Positions 6,194-11,052 of a stretch of 11,052 nucleotides of DNA are shown here, piece by piece (the stretch's first letter is position 1; each line of letters opens with the position of its first letter). The notes below the pieces were generated by a model. That model did no database searches. It saw only the letters and a program-made list of their open reading frames with translations, and was not told the DNA's origin. The DNA comes from JBGLNL01 sp046484125 (lineage in GTDB: Bacteria > Chloroflexota > Dehalococcoidia > SZUA-161 > SpSt-899), in contig JAWOBX010000057.1 of NCBI GenBank assembly GCA_046484125.1, positions 1-11,052 on the forward strand, given 5' to 3'. The position numbers were made by a program, and so were the translations under genes.

Positions 6194-7012
6194 TCAAGGA
6201 GCGCCTCTCGATAAATAGGGTACCACATGGTCAGCCAACAGTGACCTCAGATCGCTAATTACGCTTTCAAGCCTTGGCAGAGGATTCACCTGCTGGCCGA
6301 GATCGTTATTCCAATAGCGTTCAAGGTCACTAAAATCGTCCGGAAGGAAATCACCAATATCCGGGATTGGAAGTCCTTTGTGGGCGAGCTTCGTCTCTAA
6401 AACGGCCCCTAGCAAATGCAGATCCAGTGTGGACGCCTTGTCACCAAGAAGCCTCCACACGTCATAGTAGTCTCTGGATTTGCCCCTTTCAATCAAGCTA
6501 CGCAACTTCTCCGCTAGCAGTTCCTCGAGTGGATAAGCAAGCACCGTGTCACCTTTGCCAGGGAACGGATCATTCATCACAACCATAACTTCAGGCTCGA
6601 GGCAAACAGGTTCATCAAAGGTAAGATCCATATAAATCATTCCCGGATAGTTTAGTGAAGCCACATACTGGATTCGTATCCTAGCATATCCATCCGGCTT
6701 GTGGAGCATCTTGACCGTTAGGCGAATACCTGAATACTCCTCAACCTTACTCTGCCAAGACTCCAGCGCAGAATATAACTCCTCTTTAGCCATATCACGC
6801 TTTACGGTAAAATCCAAGTCTTCTGAGTAACGCCAATATGGGAAATAAACCTTGCGTAGAGCTGTTCCTCCTTTGAATACAAGCTCTTTACTTAATTCCG
6901 GCACATGGTGAAGGGCATTGAGCACCTCGGTCAAAACATAGTCCTTCTCTAAGACCCCCAGCCCCACTTGTTCCCGATTAGCTAATCGTTGCAATTCCGC
7001 TCTCGCTATCAT
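6194..7012 (-). CDS. abiEii: AbiEii/AbiGii-family nucleotidyltransferase toxin
   Basis: This 272-residue protein is the toxin half of a type IV/AbiE toxin-antitoxin and phage-abortive-infection system. The nucleotidyltransferase signature is clear: FKGGTALRK (46-54), SEDLDF (63-68) with the metal-binding Asp65 and Asp67, and Asp129 in YMDLTFDEP. The characteristic AbiEii motif follows at about 163-188, with EKLRSL and SRDYYD (Lys169, Arg171, Asp181, Asp184). Related MenT toxins of mycobacteria are known to add nucleotides to tRNA acceptor ends, which suggests but does not prove a tRNA target here. Its ATG overlaps the antitoxin stop as ATGA (7009-7012), so translation is coupled. All catalytic residues are present and the gene looks intact. 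Confidence 0.94.
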   Translation of the reverse strand: MIARAELQRLANREQVGLGVLEKDYVLTEVLNALHHVPELSKELVFKGGTALRKVYFPYWRYSEDLDFTVKRDMAKEELYSALESWQSKVEEYSGIRLTVKMLHKPDGYARIRIQYVASLNYPGMIYMDLTFDEPVCLEPEVMVVMNDPFPGKGDTVLAYPLEELLAEKLRSLIERGKSRDYYDVWRLLGDKASTLDLHLLGAVLETKLAHKGLPIPDIGDFLPDDFSDLERYWNNDLGQQVNPLPRLESVISDLRSLLADHVVPYLSRGAP

Positions 7013-7833
7013 CGTAGCGCTCTCCAGTCGTAGAGTTCATTCTCCCGTATGTTCATAAGAACTTTCCAGCGTTCCACATACCGCCCCTTCGGCGGCGCTA
7101 GTGTATCCAATCGGGCATAGCTCTCGCTGATATTTCGACGTAAATGCCTAATAGTCGTTTTTGTCCCATAGTCGAGAGTCTCTAGAAGATAGCCCAATCG
7201 CTGTATAGCTGCCCTGTTTCCGTTCTTGCAGGCATAGTTGGCAAGCTTAGCTTGATCGATTTCTTCATTTGCGTAGTATAGAGCTTTCGCAACTTCGGTT
7301 ACTCCACCACAATATTCGAGCCTATCAAGACAGTCAACGATAGTCTTCTCTCGATCAGAGACTTCAATTCGATATCCATCAAGGTTTACTTCCAGAGTAC
7401 CGAAGAACTTTCGCTTGGATAGATACACGAACTTGTAGGTTACACCAGACACATCCAGAGAAGACTTTGACTTGCGCTTTGTTGATGCGATAAACACTGT
7501 TCTGCTTAACTGTTCCGTGTAGCCATAGTAATTCAGGGCGCTTCTGAAGCCTATGTAGTAGGGATCTACAAGATAAGAGCCAATGATAAATTCGTGCTCA
7601 GCCCACTCGCCATCGCGGCCAGCCTCAAAGGGAAGTATCAGGTATTTACCCCTTTCTATACGATGGAGCCAGTGCCTTTTGACGAGAGTCGATAACAGGT
7701 CCCTTAGTCCACGATCTCTGGCGCCATATAACTGTGCCGCATCCTCGTAGGTAAAAACACTTTTGTTCCTTCTAGTCAATTCAGTGAGAAGACTACTGCC
7801 GGCATCCCCTAATGTTCTTATGTTTTCTGCCAT
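7009..7833 (-). CDS. abiEi: AbiEi-family antitoxin / transcriptional regulator
   Basis: The antitoxin half of the AbiE pair, 274 residues from the ATG at 7833. The N terminus (about 1-75) is a winged helix: TYEDAAQLYG, then RGLRDLLSTLVKRHWLHRI and the wing RGKYLILP. Next comes the family signature YYIGFRSALNYYGYTEQ and a long C-terminal domain with conserved DREKTIVDCLDR. In AbiE systems this protein represses its own promoter through the wHTH and counteracts AbiEii through the C-terminal part. A longer frame from TTG at 7875 exists, but it would place codons over the -10 box; GGGGG about 8 bases before the ATG at 7833 supports the shorter start. It precedes and overlaps the toxin gene by 4 bp. 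Confidence 0.9.
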   Translation of the reverse strand: MAENIRTLGDAGSSLLTELTRRNKSVFTYEDAAQLYGARDRGLRDLLSTLVKRHWLHRIERGKYLILPFEAGRDGEWAEHEFIIGSYLVDPYYIGFRSALNYYGYTEQLSRTVFIASTKRKSKSSLDVSGVTYKFVYLSKRKFFGTLEVNLDGYRIEVSDREKTIVDCLDRLEYCGGVTEVAKALYYANEEIDQAKLANYACKNGNRAAIQRLGYLLETLDYGTKTTIRHLRRNISESYARLDTLAPPKGRYVERWKVLMNIRENELYDWRALR

Positions 7834-7855
7834 TATGGTGGCCCCCGTGGCGATT

Positions 7856-7864
7856 ATTATAGCA
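7856..7864 (-). promoter_or_regulatory. extended -10 promoter of the abiE operon
   Basis: On the minus strand TGC-TATAAT (7856-7864) is a perfect -10 with the TGn extension. Transcription would start near 7849, giving a leader of about 15 bases. No good -35 is seen at 17 bases, as expected for extended -10 promoters. Confidence 0.7.
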
Positions 7865-7868
7865 CAAT

Positions 7869-7900
7869 ACGTCAACTTTTTTGGACTGCGAACCTGACGT
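7869..7900. promoter_or_regulatory. inverted repeat ACGTCA-N20-TGACGT, candidate AbiEi operator
   Basis: ACGTCA (7869-7874) and TGACGT (7895-7900) are exact inverted repeats just upstream of the -10 box. AbiEi antitoxins are known to bind inverted repeats at their own promoter, so the position is right, though 6-bp arms 20 bases apart can arise by chance. Confidence 0.4.
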
Positions 7901-8072
7901 TTGGATCATTGCCCAACAAGTTGATCCCAGGTGGTTATAAGAAGCATAAAGGCCCGGATTTAAGCGGTCTGGCAGGATGATCTACTAGTTCGCAATGACT
8001 TGGTTTGGTAACAGGTCTTAAGTTGGTTCGTACTGTTTGCTAATGTAAGATCTATTCTATCCCCAACCACGA

Positions 8073-8147
8073 TGGAGCCAGCGCCCGGACTCGAACCGGG
8101 GACCGACGGTTTACGAAACCGTTGCTCTACCACTGAGCTACGCTGGC
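8073..8147 (-). tRNA. tRNA-Thr (anticodon CGU), CCA encoded
   Basis: A complete cloverleaf is present: acceptor GCCAGCG/CGCTGGC, D arm GCTC/GAGC, anticodon stem ACGGT/ACCGT around the loop TTCGTAA, and T arm CCCGG-TTCGAGT-CCGGG. The discriminator is T, followed by genomic CCA. Anticodon positions 34-36 read CGT, decoding the threonine codon ACG. The gene starts 22 bases after the coaBC stop on the same strand and may be co-transcribed. Its 3' half is the attachment site of the AbiE island, so it was probably supplied by the element. Confidence 0.97.
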
Positions 8148-8169
8148 TTGACTTGAATCCGCTGATAAC

Positions 8170-9354
8170 TCAGTAAAGCGCCCTAACAACCCTGTTCAGT
8201 ATCTTGTGAGCCACTTCGTATTTAGACATCACCGGCAGATTTTCAATCCTCTCGTCAGCGTGCAGGATTATCACCCTGTTGGTATCCGACCCGAAGCCGC
8301 TATCGGCGGCGGTTATATCATTGGCCACCACGAGATCCAGGTTTTTCGCCTTGAGTTTCCTGGTAGCATTCTCGATCAGGTTCTCGCTCTCGGCGGCGAA
8401 GCCGACTTTGAAAATATCATCCGGCACCTCACCGATTATATCAGTTGTCCTGGTGAGTTCAAGTATAAGCTCATCCTGCTCTCTCTTTATCTTGTTTCCC
8501 TCAGTCTTTGACGGCCGGTAATCCGCCACCGCGGCGGCCATTATCAAAACATCGGCGCTACGTGTGCTGGAAAGCACGGCATCCCTCATCTCCTCCGCGG
8601 TCTGAACCTCTATCAATTCCACTCCTTCCGGTGGATTTACGCTGGTTGATGCCTTGATAAGTGTCACTGACGCCCCCCTGTCTCTGGCGGCCTCCGCTAA
8701 GGCAAAGCCCATCTTCCCCGATGAGTAATTACCTATGTACCGCACCGGATCAATCGGTTCCCGGGTCCCACCGGCACTGATTATCACCTTCTTTCCGGCC
8801 AGGTCACCTGAGGAACCCAGCGCTTGATAAATAGCCCCGAGCAGCTCGGGAATCTCCACAAGCCTCCCCGCCCCCTCCAGCCCCGAGGCCAGCCTTCCGC
8901 TGGCCGGCCCAACTATAACATGCCCACGGGACCGAAGTTGCTCCAGGTTCGCCTGGGTGGCCTCGTTCTCATACATCCCCACATCCATGGCAGGAGCTAT
9001 TAAAATGGGGGCACGGGTGGAAAGGACCGTACAGGTAAGAAGATCATCGGCAAGACCGCGGGCCATCATGGCGATGCTGTTGGCGGTTGCCGGCGCTATT
9101 ACGATAAGGTCCGCTCGTTCCGCCAGCGAGACATGTTTGATGTTGAAATCCGTAACCGGAGCCCACATATCGGTATATACCGGGCGATGGGTGATGCTCT
9201 GGAACGAAAGGGGCGATACGAATCTGGTCGCCGGTTCCGTCATAACCACATCAACGGCTACACCCGCCTGGGTGAGCTTGCTGGTCAGGTCGACAGCCTT
9301 ATAGACCGCGATACTCCCGGTAACTCCAAGTACAATGCACTTTCCTTCAAACAT
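8170..9354 (-). CDS. coaBC: bifunctional phosphopantothenoylcysteine decarboxylase / phosphopantothenate-cysteine ligase
   Basis: CoaBC makes 4'-phosphopantetheine in two steps of CoA synthesis: ligation of cysteine to phosphopantothenate (CoaB), then FMN-dependent decarboxylation (CoaC). The 394-residue protein has both domains. The flavoprotein CoaC part (1-180) shows GVTGSIAVYKA, the catalytic His74 (NIKHVSLAE) and IAPATANSIA. CoaB (about 186-394) shows SAGGTREPIDPVRYIGNYSS, AAAVADYRP and KIKR. Two CoaC positions differ from E. coli Dfp: PAMDVGMY has Asp123 where the PxMNxxMW motif has Asn, and LASG has Ser157 where the proton-donating Cys158 is expected. GGAAGG precedes the ATG closely. 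The gene overlaps coaX by 8 bp. Confidence 0.97.
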   Translation of the reverse strand: MFEGKCIVLGVTGSIAVYKAVDLTSKLTQAGVAVDVVMTEPATRFVSPLSFQSITHRPVYTDMWAPVTDFNIKHVSLAERADLIVIAPATANSIAMMARGLADDLLTCTVLSTRAPILIAPAMDVGMYENEATQANLEQLRSRGHVIVGPASGRLASGLEGAGRLVEIPELLGAIYQALGSSGDLAGKKVIISAGGTREPIDPVRYIGNYSSGKMGFALAEAARDRGASVTLIKASTSVNPPEGVELIEVQTAEEMRDAVLSSTRSADVLIMAAAVADYRPSKTEGNKIKREQDELILELTRTTDIIGEVPDDIFKVGFAAESENLIENATRKLKAKNLDLVVANDITAADSGFGSDTNRVIILHADERIENLPVMSKYEVAHKILNRVVRALY

Positions 9355-10126
9355 GCTTCCTTCCCAGATTCAATTCATGGATTATCCTCAATCCGACGAG
9401 GGTCAGATACTGATCAACAACCTCTATCACCTGTGTCTCCTCCGCGAGCATTTCAGCGTAACCGCCGGTAGCAACAACCCTCGTCTGCGAGCCAAGCTCC
9501 CTCTGGATTCGAGCGACGAGTCCCTCAATCAATCCAACATAACCGTAGATGAAACCCGACTGCATGGCTGATACGGTATCCCTCCCGATCACATGCCTGG
9601 GACGTATAAGCTCGACGCGCGGCAATTTGGCTGTTCTCTGGAAGAGCGACTCCGTGGCCACCTTGATGCCGGGAGCAATAGCGCCTCCCAGGTAGTCACC
9701 CTTTTCCGAGACCACATCAAATGTGGTGGCCGTGCCGAAATCAATCACTATGAGCGGTCCTCCATAAAGATGATGGCCGCCAACCGCGTTCACTATCCGG
9801 TCCGGTCCCACCTCGCGGGGATTATCCATCAATATGCTCACCCCTGTTTTAACGCCAGCTTCCACTACCAGGGGGGACGCACTGAGATAGCGCCTGCACA
9901 CATCTCTGAACACCGGGACCAGTGTAGGACTCACACTGCAGATCACCGCCTCGTCTACATCTGAAGACGAAAGCCCCTGGTATTCGAGAAGCGCAAGAAG
10001 AACCATCGCGTACTCGTCCATCGATTTATAGACATCAGTTGCCAGGTCCCATTTGGTCCTTAGCTTGCCTTTCTCGAAAAGTCCCACATCAATGCTGGTG
10101 TTTCCGATATCGATTGCCAGTAACAT
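9347..10126 (-). CDS. coaX: type III pantothenate kinase
   Basis: CoaX phosphorylates pantothenate with ATP, the first step of CoA synthesis; type III enzymes need a monovalent cation and are not inhibited by CoA. The 259-residue length is normal. ASKHA-fold motifs are in order: DIGNT (6-10), VGPDRIVN (107-114), IDFGTATTFD (128-137) with the catalytic-loop Asp129, GGAIAPGI (147-154) and ATGG (219-222). GAGG lies 9 bases before the ATG at 10126. It is the first gene of the coaX-coaBC unit, so kinase, ligase and decarboxylase are made together. A strong promoter lies 27 bases upstream. Confidence 0.97.
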   Translation of the reverse strand: MLLAIDIGNTSIDVGLFEKGKLRTKWDLATDVYKSMDEYAMVLLALLEYQGLSSSDVDEAVICSVSPTLVPVFRDVCRRYLSASPLVVEAGVKTGVSILMDNPREVGPDRIVNAVGGHHLYGGPLIVIDFGTATTFDVVSEKGDYLGGAIAPGIKVATESLFQRTAKLPRVELIRPRHVIGRDTVSAMQSGFIYGYVGLIEGLVARIQRELGSQTRVVATGGYAEMLAEETQVIEVVDQYLTLVGLRIIHELNLGRKHV

Positions 10127-10152
10127 CCGTTTATGCCTCGTTCAGTTAACAC

Positions 10153-10181
10153 ATTATAACGAACTTGGACCGGGATGACAA
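10153..10181 (-). promoter_or_regulatory. coaX-coaBC promoter
   Basis: On the minus strand TTGTCA (10176-10181, 5/6) and TATAAT (10153-10158, 6/6) are 17 bases apart. The expected start near 10146 gives a leader of about 20 bases containing GAGG. Confidence 0.8.
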
Positions 10182-10314
10182 ATCCAGTGTAACGTCCTGT
10201 AAATAACCGGTCTTTCCCTGGTATTAAGTGTACGCGAATACTTTAGCCTTGCTCCCACTATCCACCCGACGCTGACTAACCTGGCAACCCCGATCAATCC
10301 CTTTTAATTCCCCA

Positions 10315-10333
10315 TTCTTATAACTTATAAGAA
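10315..10333. promoter_or_regulatory. 19-bp perfect palindrome, candidate regulator site
   Basis: TTCTTATAA-C-TTATAAGAA has 9-bp exact arms about a single central base. It lies in the divergent region 10127-10711, which contains no gene; the palindrome is about 130 bases upstream of the coaX -35. Such AT-rich dyads are typical repressor sites, but no cognate regulator can be named. Confidence 0.5.
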
Positions 10334-10367
10334 ATTTCGAGTCCAGGAGATAACCTCAGGCCTCCCC

Positions 10368-10414
10368 GAAGTAACCACTTGCCCCAAAAGGGTCCCTAAA
10401 TGAACGCACATTAA
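10368..10414. repeat. dispersed intergenic repeat, copy B
   Basis: This is the partner of copy A at 4768-4814, same orientation, 34 of 47 positions identical without gaps. Both copies are in gene-free DNA, one between convergent genes and one between divergent genes. Confidence 0.5.
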
Positions 10415-10502
10415 CCTCGACTTTTTAGTGAAGATATAAGAAGACAGAATACGCTGTAACTGTAACCCGGGAAAACGTTATTTTCCGCCCGATATTTATA
10501 AA

Positions 10503-10529
10503 TTGGCCAAAAAAATAGGCCCTAGGGCC
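10503..10529. repeat. clustered palindromes TTGGCCAA and GGCCCTAGGGCC
   Basis: An 8-bp palindrome TTGGCCAA (10503-10510) is followed by an A tract and a 12-bp palindrome GGCCCTAGGGCC (10518-10529). TTGGCCAA recurs at 10705-10712, overlapping the start codon of the secreted protein gene. Confidence 0.5.
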
Positions 10530-10563
10530 CATGACATCCGAAATACCGCATGCAATACTTTTT

Positions 10564-10672
10564 ACCGGGGCGCTTTTTCACCAAGAAACTGGTATGAGAG
10601 CCGGAACGAGAGAGATTAACGGCCATCATACCGAATACCAGGCTAAACAAAGCACCCGGTGAACGCTCCCGT
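10564..10672 (+). ncRNA. candidate structured 5' leader RNA (possible cis-regulatory element)
   Basis: A coherent fold can be drawn upstream of the secreted protein gene. The outer stem pairs 10564-10572 with 10664-10672 (eight of nine pairs, one G-U), continues after a 4-base bulge with TTCACC/GGTGAA (10577-10582/10658-10663), and encloses a hairpin GGTATGA/TCATACC (10591-10597/10626-10632) topped by GCCG/CGGC (10600-10603/10620-10623). A second partner ATACCAG (10635-10641) can compete for CTGGTAT (10589-10595), a switch-like arrangement. It ends 39 bases before the ATG. I do not recognise it as a known riboswitch class. Confidence 0.45.
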
Positions 10673-10711
10673 CGCCTATTATTGATTATCGCTATGGAAG
10701 GGATTTGGCCA

Positions 10712-11052
10712 ATGAAGATTACAGGTCGCGGACAACTAAGTTCAAAAATCCACAAATTCTCCAGTTTAATCATAACGCTGCTTCTGATATTCGGATTAAT
10801 TCCACCCCTGGTTACTGTGGCGGAAACAGGCCAGAACGAGAACGAACCCCCGGTGGCCGATGATGATATTTATGAGGTAGTTCAGGGCGGAAAACTTGAC
10901 GTGAACCCGCCCGGTGTGCTCTCAAATGATTATGATTCGGATAATGATATCCTGACAGTCACCCTTATAAGCGAGCCATCCAGCGGAAGTATAACTTTCA
11001 ACTCCAACGGCTCCTTTATCTATACCCACTCAGGTGTTGATACCGCAACAGA
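10712..11052 (+). CDS. secreted protein with cadherin-like Ig (Big_9-type) domain, partial
   Basis: The frame is open from the ATG at 10712 to the window edge, giving 113 residues of a longer protein. The N terminus has a classical signal peptide: basic KITGRGQLSSKIHK, hydrophobic SLIITLLLIFGLIPPLVTV and a likely cleavage after VAE or nearby. Then comes PPVADDDIYEVVQGGKLDV, PPGVLSNDYDSDNDIL and GSFIYTHSGVDT, the hallmark of Ca-binding bacterial Ig/cadherin-like repeats (PF17963 type) found in large surface adhesins and exoproteins. GGAAGGG (10696-10702) lies 9 bases before this ATG, favouring it over the in-frame ATG at 10694. A structured leader precedes it. Full length, repeat number and anchor cannot be seen. 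Confidence 0.85.
   Translation, partial: MKITGRGQLSSKIHKFSSLIITLLLIFGLIPPLVTVAETGQNENEPPVADDDIYEVVQGGKLDVNPPGVLSNDYDSDNDILTVTLISEPSSGSITFNSNGSFIYTHSGVDTAT

Larger units (their letters stand above)
5865..8117. mobile_element. mini genomic island integrated in tRNA-Thr, carrying AbiE
   Basis: Direct repeats at 5865-5910 and 8072-8117 (period 2207 bp) bound a segment that holds only the two AbiE genes. The intact tRNA lies at one end and the orphan 3' fragment at the other, in the same orientation, which is the standard outcome of tyrosine-recombinase integration at a tRNA 3' end. The segment looks poorer in G+C than the neighbouring core genes. No integrase, excisionase or relaxase is seen: the flanks 5911-6193 and 7876-8071 hold no credible gene. 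It may be a deletion remnant, or a non-autonomous element moved by an integrase encoded elsewhere. Confidence 0.8.

Noticed and set aside
10561..10680. Cyclic di-GMP (GEMM), cobalamin, SAM, TPP, fluoride or glutamine riboswitch
   Set aside because: Isolated similarities such as GGCTAAAC and AGCACCCGG were compared with the consensus cores as I remember them; none of the required conserved blocks is present together.
10522..10773. 83-codon minus-strand frame in the divergent region
   Set aside because: It overlaps the start of the signal-peptide protein and the predicted leader fold, has no ribosome binding site I can see and no recognisable motif.
1..11052. CRISPR array, insertion sequence or transposase
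   Set aside because: No regularly spaced direct repeats and no transposase or integrase motif were found on either strand.

Overview
The window looks like bacterial chromosome, most likely Chloroflexota (Dehalococcoidia-like). That is an inference from gene content: a folate-type PTPS with both Cys and Glu in the active site beside folK, a type III pantothenate kinase next to coaBC, a small sulfotransferase paired with a ribbon-helix-helix-like protein, and a secreted Big_9-type adhesin. No marker here proves it. Core genes look GC-rich (37/60 G+C at 1741-1800), while the AbiE region is poorer (25/60 at 7321-7380).

Layout. 7-850 (-): folK and an overlapping PTPS/QueD-like gene, a pterin/folate pair. 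1037-2368 (+): ffh, the SRP GTPase, divergent from folK with its own promoter. 2641-3096 (+): a MarR regulator with a near-consensus promoter so close to the start that the mRNA is probably leaderless. 3241-4617 (+): an FAD oxidoreductase of the phytoene-desaturase type, separated from marR by 144 bases with two 17-bp inverted repeats. 4618-4974: convergent intergenic region with a perfect 20-bp-arm hairpin and one copy of a dispersed repeat. 4975-5775 (-): a two-gene unit, an RHH-like protein followed by a small sulfotransferase-like protein.

5865-8117 is the most striking part. A 46-bp direct repeat (44/46 identical, period 2207 bp) corresponds exactly to the 3' half of tRNA-Thr(CGU), from the anticodon loop to the encoded CCA. 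One copy is inside the intact tRNA gene (8073-8147), the other is an orphan remnant (5865-5910). Between them lies only an AbiEi/AbiEii toxin-antitoxin operon. This is the expected geometry of a site-specific integration into the tRNA 3' end, here reduced to about 2.2 kb with no recombinase.

8170-10126 (-): coaX and coaBC, overlapping by 8 bp, giving the first three steps of CoA synthesis (kinase, ligase, decarboxylase) from one promoter at 10153-10181; tRNA-Thr lies 22 bases after coaBC. 10127-10711: a 585-base divergent intergenic region with a 19-bp palindrome, the second repeat copy, and a compact predicted RNA fold. 10712 to the right edge (+): the start of a secreted protein with a cadherin-like Ig (Big_9) domain, cut by the window.
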